A stretch of 5,024 bases of DNA from Salinibacterium sp. (GTDB taxonomy: Bacteria; Actinomycetota; Actinomycetes; Actinomycetales; Microbacteriaceae), in the NCBI GenBank assembly GCA_025352485.1, contig JANXTJ010000045.1, forward strand, positions 1 through 5,024, given 5' to 3'. The notes below the pieces were generated by a model. It ran no database searches and was not told where the DNA came from. It was given only the letters and a program-made list of their open reading frames with translations. Below are positions 1 to 5,024 of the stretch, piece after piece. How positions within the stretch are numbered: the first letter of the stretch is position 1; every line of letters begins with the position of its first letter. The position numbers and the translations under genes were made by a program.

Positions 1-65
1 ACTGGCCGCCTGAACTGGCCGCGTGAACTGGCCTCGTGAGCGGGCCTCGTGAGCGGGCCGCCTGC
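1..65. repeat. 13-bp tandem repeat, five units, cut by the left edge
   Basis: Five head-to-tail units of exactly 13 bp begin at positions 1, 14, 27, 40 and 53. The first three are actggccgcctga, actggccgcgtga and actggcctcgtga; the fourth and fifth begin gcgggcc. Neighbouring units differ at one to three positions. The array starts at base 1, so it may continue to the left. It lies downstream of the 3' end of rnpB (minus strand). Because 13 is not a multiple of 3, a coding repeat is unlikely. It is best read as an intergenic minisatellite; its function, if any, is unknown. Confidence 0.85.
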
Positions 66-77
66 CGAGTAGCCGCG

Positions 78-93
78 CGCGCGAACCCGCGCG
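78..93 (-). terminator. Possible GC hairpin after rnpB
   Basis: Bases 78-83 (cgcgcg) can pair with 88-93 (cgcgcg) around a four-base loop at 84-87. On the minus strand this hairpin would form about 10 nt after the mature 3' end of rnpB, a natural place for a terminator or a processing barrier. There is no run of T after the stem, so it is not a canonical intrinsic terminator. Alternating CG tracts form such stems by chance in high-GC DNA. Confidence 0.3.
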
Positions 94-101
94 ACAGCCG
101 A

Positions 102-484
102 GGAATGGGTCGGCTGATACGCCGGGTTCTGTTCACACCGCAGTGACACGCACTGCGGCGCTGGACGGCCATCTATCTACGACGTACGTTGCCGCACGCC
201 TCTAGCGGTCTACCCGGAAACTGGACGAGCAGCCCGTAACGCTTCCTGTCTGACCTTGCTCCTGGCGAGGTTTACCTAGCCGACCGGGTCACCCCGGCCG
301 CTGGTGGTCTCTTACACCACCGTTTCACCCTTACCTCCGACCGAAGTCGGTTGGCGGTTTGCTTTCTGTTGCACTGTTCTCGCGGGTTACCCCGGGTGGG
401 TGTTACCCACCGCCATGCTCTGCGGAGCCCGGACGTTCCTCGGCACCCTTGCGGGCGACGCGGCCGTCTTGCCGACCCATTCAA
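102..484 (-). ncRNA. rnpB: RNase P RNA (class A)
   Basis: This is the catalytic RNA of ribonuclease P, which with the RnpA protein removes 5' leaders from precursor tRNAs. The ends pair exactly: gccgacccattc at 471-482 with gaatgggtcggc at 103-114 gives a perfect 12-bp P1 helix. On the minus strand the conserved core follows in the expected order: gaggaacgtccgggctc (441-425), the agtgcaacagaaagcaaacc block, a ggtaagggtgaaac block, ggagcaaggtcagacagg, and near the 3' end gaacagaacccggcgtatc, the pairing partner in helix P4. A stem at 138-145/151-158 (ccgcagtg/cactgcgg) fits a P19-like helix as found in actinobacterial RNase P RNA. The length of about 380 nt is normal for high-GC Gram-positives. 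Exact ends are set by the P1 helix and could be off by a few bases. Open frames across it are spurious. Confidence 0.97.
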
Positions 485-509
485 AAGCTAAGCCTAGGCG
501 ACATACGAT
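480..509 (+). promoter_or_regulatory. Predicted promoter of the MFS gene (leaderless)
   Basis: TACGAT at 504-509 is a good actinobacterial -10 element. It is preceded by an 18-bp spacer and a weak TTCAAA at 480-485 (4 of 6 matches to TTGACA). Transcription would begin near 515-517, at the GTG start codon at 516, which gives a leaderless or near-leaderless mRNA. No convincing Shine-Dalgarno sequence precedes the GTG, which agrees with this. The element overlaps the first transcribed bases of rnpB on the other strand. Confidence 0.4.
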
Positions 510-520
510 GAGCACGTGAA
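491..520 (-). promoter_or_regulatory. Predicted rnpB promoter
   Basis: On the minus strand a -10-like TAGGCT (496-491, fitting the TAnnnT pattern common in actinobacteria) is preceded by an 18-bp spacer and a -35-like TTCACG (520-515, 4 of 6 matches to TTGACA). The implied start, 6-8 nt downstream, is about 482-485, exactly where helix P1 begins. The -35 hexamer lies inside the first codons of the divergent MFS gene, so the two genes share this DNA. Prediction by eye only. Confidence 0.5.
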
Positions 521-1739
521 GCAACCCGGCACCCCCACCCTGACGGCCTGGCGCTTCATCATCACCTTCGGCACGGTGAGCCTGCTCGCCGATTTCGTCT
601 ACGAGGGGGCCCGGTCGGTGACCGGACCGATCTTGGCCGCGCTCGGAGCCACCGCGCTGGTCGTGGGCATCGTCACCGGCATCGGAGAGGCAGCATCGCT
701 ACTGTTACGCCTTGTCTCCGGTCCGCTCGCCGACCGCACAAAACAGTTCTGGGCGTGGACCATCGCCGGCTATGCCCTCACCGTCATTGCCGTGCCCGCC
801 CTCGGATTCGTCGGGGTGCTCTGGGTAGCCTGCGGCCTGGTGATCCTCGAGCGGGTGGGCAAAGCGGTGCGCTCTCCCGCGAAGGATGCCCTGCTGTCGT
901 TTGCCACGGCATCCACCGGGCGCGGGCGTGGCTTCGCGGTGCACGAGGCGATTGACCAGTTCGGGGCTGTGATCGGCCCGCTCGTCGTCGCGGCCGTCCT
1001 CGTGATCAGCGGAAACCAGTACGGTCCTGCCCTTGCCGTGCTGGCGCTGCCGGGAGTGCTCGCCCTCGGGCTGGTGGTCTGGCTGCGGTCGCGCGTGCCG
1101 CATCCCGTCGACTACGAGGTTGAACGCCGCCCGCCCGTCGCCGCCGACACCGAGCAGGCGCTCCCGAAGCTGCCCCGCACGTTCTGGCTCTATTCGGCAT
1201 TCACCGCCACCACGATGCTGGGGTTCGGCACCTTCGGGGTCATCTCGTTCCACCTGGTGACGACCGGACTGCTGCCAGCGCCGGCCATCCCGCTGCTGTA
1301 TGCGGGTGCGATGGTGGTCGATGGCCTAGCGGCACTGGCAACCGGCTGGGCGTACGACCGGTTCGGCCCGCGGGTTCTTCTCGTCCTGCCGGTCATTGCT
1401 GCCACCATTCCCGCGCTCGCCTTTGCGGGAACGGTGCCGCAAATCGTCGCCGGATCGCTGCTCTGGGGGGCGGCCCTCGGAGTACAGGAGTCCACCCTGC
1501 GGGCCACGGTCGCTGACCTCGTTGACTCCCGCCGGCGAAGCACCGCCTATGGCCTCTTTGCGGCCGTCATCGGGGTAGCGACCGCGGCCGGCGGCACCCT
1601 TGCCGGCGCGCTCTACGAGGTGTCGCTACCGACACTGGTGGGCGTGACCGTCATCGTGCAGAGCACCGCGATCGCGCTGTTCTTCGCGGCTCGACTGGCG
1701 CACCAGCACCCGCACTCGCCGCGGTCGGCCGGCCTCTAG
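516..1739 (+). CDS. Major facilitator superfamily transporter, substrate unknown
   Basis: A 407-residue integral membrane protein with the length and hydrophobic pattern of a 12-helix MFS carrier, expected to exchange or export a small solute across the cytoplasmic membrane. Motif A-like loops occur in both halves: SGPLADRTKQFW at about 68-79 (between helices 2 and 3) and TGWAYDRFGPRVL at about 276-288 (between helices 8 and 9), as expected from the internal duplication. ERVGKAVRSPAKDALLS (112-128) and GRGFAVHEAIDQFGAVIGPL (137-156) mark a subfamily that I recall as uncharacterised MFS_1 proteins. A hydrophilic stretch at about 191-222 is the central cytoplasmic loop. The GTG start at 516 is chosen because the first helix begins shortly after it and the only upstream ATG (508) is out of frame. 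The gene stands alone, divergent from rnpB and convergent with the next operon. The substrate cannot be inferred. Confidence 0.9.
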   Translation: MKQPGTPTLTAWRFIITFGTVSLLADFVYEGARSVTGPILAALGATALVVGIVTGIGEAASLLLRLVSGPLADRTKQFWAWTIAGYALTVIAVPALGFVGVLWVACGLVILERVGKAVRSPAKDALLSFATASTGRGRGFAVHEAIDQFGAVIGPLVVAAVLVISGNQYGPALAVLALPGVLALGLVVWLRSRVPHPVDYEVERRPPVAADTEQALPKLPRTFWLYSAFTATTMLGFGTFGVISFHLVTTGLLPAPAIPLLYAGAMVVDGLAALATGWAYDRFGPRVLLVLPVIAATIPALAFAGTVPQIVAGSLLWGAALGVQESTLRATVADLVDSRRRSTAYGLFAAVIGVATAAGGTLAGALYEVSLPTLVGVTVIVQSTAIALFFAARLAHQHPHSPRSAGL

Positions 1740-1744
1740 CGGCT

Positions 1745-1812
1745 CAGATCAAGTTCAGAGTCAGATCAAGCTCAGAGCCAGACCAAACTCAGAGCCAGAA
1801 GCAGCTCACAGC
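1745..1812. repeat. 17-bp tandem repeat, four units, between convergent genes
   Basis: Four consecutive 17-bp units start at 1745, 1762, 1779 and 1796: cagatcaagttcagagt, cagatcaagctcagagc, cagaccaaactcagagc and cagaagcagctcacagc. Units 1 and 2 differ at two positions, 2 and 3 at two, and unit 4 differs from unit 2 at four. The array almost fills the gap between the converging stop codons and its last unit includes the TGA (1806-1808) of the minus-strand gene. It has lower GC than its surroundings. It has no strong inverted repeat, so it is not an evident terminator. Confidence 0.85.
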
Positions 1813-2546
1813 CCCGACTCGCCGGTACGAACCAGAATCGCCTCGCTTGACGCGCACATGATGATCTCGTCGGGTGCTGCCGCTCTGATCGCCTGCATCT
1901 CGTTTTCGAGAAGCTTGACCCCCGATGCCATCGAAACCCCGCCGCGCAACATCGATGCACCGGTTCCGTAGCGGGCTCGTTGGCGCTCGTAAAGGGCGAG
2001 CAGATCGCTCGGGACCTCCGCTTCAACGGTGCGCCGACCGGCGGCGGCGATGGCGCGCTCCGCGTTGATCGTGGCGAGCACGGCATCCCGCTGGGTCTCG
2101 ACGGCAGCCATCCGCTCGCCCAACGAGGCGAGCTGCGCTGCTGCCACATCGGCAAGCGACTGCTGCTCCTCGAGTTTCTCCATGACCGAGAGCTCGATCT
2201 CCTCGAGGTCACCGAGGCGCTTACGCAGTGCCGTCAGTTCCTGCTCGAGCGCGGCGACGTCTTTTACCGACGAGCTAACCTTCAGTCGTTCTGAGTCGCG
2301 CGCGATGCGAGTTTCGACGACCTTGACGTCTGACTCCACCCGGCTGAGCTCCAGCTTCACGTCGTCGAGTGCGCCGTTGTGATCGGATACCGTGCGACGC
2401 GCGGTCTGACCCTCCTTGACGAGAAGGTCGATAGCGGCAATCTCGGGCATGCTCTTGGCGCGGTGATCAAGCTGCGACAACTTGGTATCGAAGGCCTGAA
2501 GGTCGAGAAGAAGGGCCTGGCTCTGGGGGCTGGCGGTTAATGCCAT
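1806..2546 (-). CDS. Coiled-coil protein with degenerate C-terminal zinc ribbon (Rv2229c / HP0958-like)
   Basis: A 246-residue cytosolic protein. Residues about 5-175 are heptad-rich, with the charged helical pattern of the long antiparallel coiled-coil hairpin seen in HP0958/CT398-type proteins. DLLALYERQR (about 181-190) is the conserved helix before the C-terminal module. That module, ending APDEIIMCASSEAILVRT near the C-terminus, aligns in layout with the family's C4 zinc ribbon (CxxC...CxxC), but the first pair is S205-x-x-S208 and the second C231-x-x-S234, so only one cysteine remains. The ATG at 2546 is preferred because family members start close to the LLLDLQ segment; an in-frame TTG at 2579 would add 11 residues. 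The start lies 16 bp after the NIF3-like stop, with a partial SD (gagag) overlapping that stop, so coupling is likely. Order and partner match mycobacterial Rv2230c-Rv2229c. Molecular function is not established; roles in nucleic-acid or chaperone-like binding are proposed for the family. Confidence 0.88.
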   Translation of the reverse strand: MALTASPQSQALLLDLQAFDTKLSQLDHRAKSMPEIAAIDLLVKEGQTARRTVSDHNGALDDVKLELSRVESDVKVVETRIARDSERLKVSSSVKDVAALEQELTALRKRLGDLEEIELSVMEKLEEQQSLADVAAAQLASLGERMAAVETQRDAVLATINAERAIAAAGRRTVEAEVPSDLLALYERQRARYGTGASMLRGGVSMASGVKLLENEMQAIRAAAPDEIIMCASSEAILVRTGESGL

Positions 2547-2562
2547 GAACAATTTCGCTCTC

Positions 2563-3381
2563 TCACTGGGTGACAACAAAGTCCCACGGATCGGTGCGCA
2601 AGTCGCTCACCGTGATTTTTAGGCCGGGCAGCTCGGCCCGCAGCTCGGCCGCAGCAGTCTCCAGCCAGAGCCACTCACTCGCCCAGTGGCTCACGTCGAT
2701 CAGCGCGGGACCGTACCCCACCCGCGCGTTCTCGCGCGCTTCCGACGCCGGGTGATGCCGCAGATCGCTGGTGATGTACACATCAGCCGAGCGTACGGCC
2801 GGGTCGGCCAGCAACGACCCGCCCGCCCCCGCGCACAGCGCGATCGTCGAAACGGGGGCATCAAAATCGCCAGACACCCGGATGCCGTTAGCCGTCGCCG
2901 GCAGCAACTCACCGAGCGCGCGCGCCAGTCGGCCGAGCGTCGTGGGCTGCTCGAGCCGACCGATGCGGCCGATGCCGCGGGTGGGGTCGTCACCGACGAG
3001 GATGGGGCGCGGTTGCACGAGGCCGAGCTTCGCGGCAAAAGTGGCCGAGGTGCCGGTCGACACGACATCCGCATTGGTGTGGGCGGCGATCAGAGCGCAG
3101 TTCGCCCTGATGAGCGTGCTGAGCACCGCGCCCTTGTAGGTGTCGCCGGCGACCGAGGTCACGCCGCGCAACAGCAACGGGTGGTGCACCAGCAGCAGGT
3201 CGGCGCCGGCCGCGACCGCCTCGTCGACGGTGTCAACGACGGCGTCAACGGCGATCAGGATCGAGGACACCTGCGCCCCGAGGTCGCCGGCGATCAGCCC
3301 GGCGGCATCCCAAGCCTCGGCACCGGCCGCGGGCCAGAGTCGCTCGACGGCGGCATTCACATCGGCAACAGTCAGGGACAC
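2563..3381 (-). CDS. NIF3/DUF34-family dinuclear metal-centre protein (YbgI-like)
   Basis: A 272-residue cytosolic protein of the NIF3 superfamily, known to form toroidal hexamers with a two-metal site in each subunit. The expected ligands are visible: H66-H67 in LLLVHHPLLLRG, H101 and D105 in AHTNADV, and H232 and E236 in DVSHWASEWLWL. The family signature TSDLRHHPASEA lies at about 204-215. The length fits the short form (E. coli YbgI is about 247 residues) without the PII-like insert of the B. subtilis YqfO type. The start is GTG at 3381: it gives the typical N-terminus (SLTVADVNAAVERLWP) and lies 9 bp after the permease TAA, leaving no room for a separate promoter. No clear SD is visible, so translation is probably coupled. 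The cellular role is unresolved; metal-dependent hydrolase or metal-handling functions have been suggested for the family. Confidence 0.93.
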   Translation of the reverse strand: MSLTVADVNAAVERLWPAAGAEAWDAAGLIAGDLGAQVSSILIAVDAVVDTVDEAVAAGADLLLVHHPLLLRGVTSVAGDTYKGAVLSTLIRANCALIAAHTNADVVSTGTSATFAAKLGLVQPRPILVGDDPTRGIGRIGRLEQPTTLGRLARALGELLPATANGIRVSGDFDAPVSTIALCAGAGGSLLADPAVRSADVYITSDLRHHPASEARENARVGYGPALIDVSHWASEWLWLETAAAELRAELPGLKITVSDLRTDPWDFVVTQ

Positions 3382-3390
3382 GTGGTCAGT

Positions 3391-4770
3391 TTAGGCGTTG
3401 GGGCGCAGTGCTTCCTGCTTGCGGATGGCGGGCACCCCGGCGACCAAGGGCACGAGCAGCCCGAGCACTAAGGCCACGAGCACGCCGATGTCGCTTGCGG
3501 CGAGGTCGCTGCTGCGCGGCATCCCGAACAGGCTGAAGACGTAGCCCTGCCAGCTCAACCAGCCAATTTTGGCGGTGGTGAGCCCGAAGCCGATGACGGT
3601 GATCCCGACGAGGGACAGCACATTGAGCCAGCGCACGTCCGCATAGATTCCCCCGCGCACGAGCAGCGACTGCGACTCGTAACGCCTGTTGCGAATCATG
3701 GTTTCGGCGGCAAAAATTCCCGCCCAGGCTGCCGTCGGAACCGCGAGGGTGGTTGCGGCATCCCGGAACAGCTCGTTCATGCCACCCGTGACACCGAACG
3801 CGAGCAGCAGGGCGACGGCGCCGAGAAGCACTCCAACGATGACGATCGACCACTGGCGCCGCACTCGCAGCCCGATCGCTTGCAAGGCAAAACCACCCGA
3901 ATAGAGCGACAGGATGATGCCAGACAGCAGGCTGAGAGCGGTGGCTGCAATCAGCGGCACCGGGTACCACTCCGGCAACATGTGGCTGAGCGTGGCGAGC
4001 GGGGAACCGAGGAAGCCGGTCGCGATCCGCTTGTCTGACGCGGCAAGCAATGAACCGTAGGAGATCAGGACAAAGGTGGGCAGCGTGGTTCCGACGGTCG
4101 CCCACAGCATCGAGGCAGCGCCGTTGGTCCCCGGCCCCTGGTAGCGCGCCAGGTCGGCTCCGCTGTTCGCCCACACCAGGCCCACAAAACTGAACACCAG
4201 CACGGCACCGGTGATCGTGAGCACCCACGGGCCGTCCGGCGTGCTGAGTGCGGCCATTATGTCGACGTACCGCCAGGTCAGCGCGATCAGACCGACCACG
4301 AGAATGGCTGAGATCACGCTCAGGATGAGCTGGATACGAGCGAACAGCGGGTATCCCGCGAAGGCCACCAAGAGGGCAATGAGAAACGCGATGGCGAGGC
4401 AGATCAGCAGCAATTGTCGGTCGCCGAGGCCACCATTGACGGCGGCACCAACGAGAATGATGGCAACGGATGACGCCAGTAGCCAGAGCAGCACGGCACC
4501 CCAGAACACCCTCGTGATTAGAGCAAGAACGGCCGGGAGGATGTTGCCGAGAAGTCCGAACGTGGCACGGGACACCACCATCGTCGGCTGCCCGCTGCGC
4601 TTGCCTGCCAGCGTGGTGAGGCCGAGCGGAATGAACGACAGCGCCACCCCGGCGAGAACAGACACGACGGCCTGTCGCAGGCTCATTCCCACCGCAAAGA
4701 TCGCCGCGCCGAGCCCGAGGCTGAGGATGGACGAGTTGGAGGCGAACCACAGCCAAAACAGCCGGGCAGC
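3391..4770 (-). CDS. NCS1-family purine/cytosine permease, 5'-truncated
   Basis: An integral membrane nucleobase:cation symporter-1 type carrier, expected to import cytosine, purines or a related base. Visible family marks (numbered from the GTG at 4692) are GQPTMVVSRATFG at 34-46, GADLARYQGPGT at about 178-189, and WAGIFAAETMIRNRRY at about 323-338, with about 12 hydrophobic segments ending in a short basic tail. The first in-frame start codon is the GTG at 4692, but this lies after a clearly homologous segment (ARLFWLWFASNSSILSLGLG, encoded at about 4765-4708) that carries the first membrane helix. Upstream of it the frame stays open to a TGA at 4903-4905 but holds no ATG, GTG or TTG. Codon bias for this strand collapses at about 4768. 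The natural N-terminus, about 20-30 residues, is therefore missing and the 5' boundary given is where permease coding stops looking real. First gene of the operon as seen; exact substrate is unknown. Confidence 0.85.
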   Translation of the reverse strand, partial: AARLFWLWFASNSSILSLGLGAAIFAVGMSLRQAVVSVLAGVALSFIPLGLTTLAGKRSGQPTMVVSRATFGLLGNILPAVLALITRVFWGAVLLWLLASSVAIILVGAAVNGGLGDRQLLLICLAIAFLIALLVAFAGYPLFARIQLILSVISAILVVGLIALTWRYVDIMAALSTPDGPWVLTITGAVLVFSFVGLVWANSGADLARYQGPGTNGAASMLWATVGTTLPTFVLISYGSLLAASDKRIATGFLGSPLATLSHMLPEWYPVPLIAATALSLLSGIILSLYSGGFALQAIGLRVRRQWSIVIVGVLLGAVALLLAFGVTGGMNELFRDAATTLAVPTAAWAGIFAAETMIRNRRYESQSLLVRGGIYADVRWLNVLSLVGITVIGFGLTTAKIGWLSWQGYVFSLFGMPRSSDLAASDIGVLVALVLGLLVPLVAGVPAIRKQEALRPNA

Positions 4771-4771
4771 G
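4757..4771. other. Coding-strand switch: rearrangement or assembly junction
   Basis: To the left, the minus-strand permease frame has 23 of 25 codons (4767-4693) ending in G or C. Immediately to the right, the next seven codons of that frame (4788-4768) have only 3 of 7. The plus-strand frame in the same register has G or C at all ten third positions over 4759-4788 and 32 of 34 over 4789-4890. The permease lacks a start and the plus-strand frame enters without one. Two coding regions thus abut head to head with both 5' parts missing. Counts were made by hand. Confidence 0.6.
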
Positions 4772-5024
4772 CGACCGACTCGACGCTGATGTGGGTCTAC
4801 CGCAATGTCTTCTTCGCCCTGGAGCTCTACGACTCCCGGGTCGACGCGCTGGCGCTGGCGCGCGCCATCGATGCGTTCGCGCGCCAGGGCCTGGTTTCGA
4901 AATCAGCGTGGCAGTTGCGCCGACCTCCCTCGCTTGCAGGGCCAGGCTGGCAGACGCCGATGCGCGCGCCGCCTGGCACGGCAGTCACGATCAAGCTGGC
5001 CGACGGCTTGCCCGCCGGGGCGCT
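4768..5024 (+). CDS. Unidentified protein fragment, open at the right edge
   Basis: An open plus-strand frame (register of the ATG at 4789) runs to the end of the window. I do not recognise the product. Position-specific GC over 4789-4890 (34 codons) is about 71, 41 and 94 percent at codon positions 1, 2 and 3, the classic high-GC coding pattern. The peptide there includes an aromatic stretch (MWVYRNVFFALELYDS) and an amphipathic helix (RVDALALARAIDAFARQGL). Over 4891-4947 the third-position bias weakens (11 of 19), then recovers (23 of 25) to the edge, where TAVTIKLADGLPAGA looks beta-rich. A frameshift or a linker around 4890-4947 is possible. The ATG at 4789 has no SD and coding bias extends upstream of it to about 4759, so this is probably the interior of a gene joined to the permease, not a true start. 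Confidence 0.45.

Noticed and set aside
1..65. CRISPR array
   Set aside because: Units are 13 bp and directly adjacent with no spacers, so this is a tandem repeat.
304..519. Open frames on both strands across 272-519
   Set aside because: They lie inside the RNase P RNA gene, whose core motifs and P1 pairing are unmistakable; the frames are spurious.
705..1253. 182-codon minus-strand open frame
   Set aside because: Antisense to the MFS gene, rich in Arg, Gly, Glu and His, with no recognisable domain; long antisense frames are expected in high-GC DNA.
1792..1807. GAGC/GCTC inverted repeat as a terminator for the convergent genes
   Set aside because: Only a 4-bp stem with an 8-nt loop and no T tract; it follows from the 17-bp tandem repeat.
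2686..3471. 261-codon plus-strand open frame
   Set aside because: Antisense to the NIF3-like gene, whose metal ligands and family motifs are intact; the peptide is low complexity, rich in Arg, Gly, Gln and His.
3386..4756. 456-codon minus-strand frame overlapping the permease
   Set aside because: A same-strand shadow frame; its peptide is Arg/His/Cys rich without membrane segments, while the permease frame carries NCS1 motifs.
4693..4902. Permease frame continuing upstream to the stop at 4903, giving a plausible hydrophilic N-terminus
   Set aside because: Third-position GC in this frame falls to 24 of 34 for 4789-4890 while the opposite strand has 32 of 34, and no start codon is present. 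I treat the part beyond about 4770 as antisense, though a short true N-terminal extension is not fully excluded.

Overview
The window looks like DNA from a high-GC Gram-positive bacterium, most likely an actinobacterium of the Microbacteriaceae type. The basis is the high-GC coding signature, the class A RNase P RNA with actinobacterial features, and the adjacent NIF3-like and coiled-coil/zinc-ribbon pair, which in actinobacteria lies close to rnpB (Rv2230c-Rv2229c...rnpB in Mycobacterium). The family-level guess is inference.

Layout from left to right: a 13-bp tandem repeat (1-65) leads into the 3' flank of rnpB. rnpB itself lies on the minus strand (about 102-484) with a perfect 12-bp P1 helix closing its ends. 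A compact divergent promoter region (480-520) separates it from a plus-strand MFS transporter gene (516-1739), whose GTG start appears to sit at or next to its own transcription start. The MFS gene converges on a minus-strand operon, and a 17-bp tandem repeat of four units (1745-1812) fills the gap and runs over the stop codon of the opposing gene.

Read in transcription order, the minus-strand operon is a purine/cytosine-type NCS1 permease (truncated at its 5' end), then a NIF3/DUF34 dinuclear-metal protein, then a coiled-coil protein with a C-terminal zinc-ribbon-like fold. Gaps of 9 and 16 bp imply co-transcription and probable translational coupling. The zinc-ribbon module has lost three of its four expected cysteines.

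The right edge is abnormal. Around 4757-4771 the coding signal switches abruptly from the permease on the minus strand to an unrelated plus-strand frame that runs off the end. The permease has no usable start codon, and the plus-strand piece looks like the middle of a gene. This is either a rearrangement breakpoint or a chimeric join in the assembly.

No CRISPR array, transposase, tRNA or recognisable defence system is present. The most unusual items are the strand-switch junction, the degenerate zinc ribbon, an over-represented GGATGCCG octamer scattered through the coding regions, the interlocked rnpB/MFS promoters and the two intergenic minisatellites.
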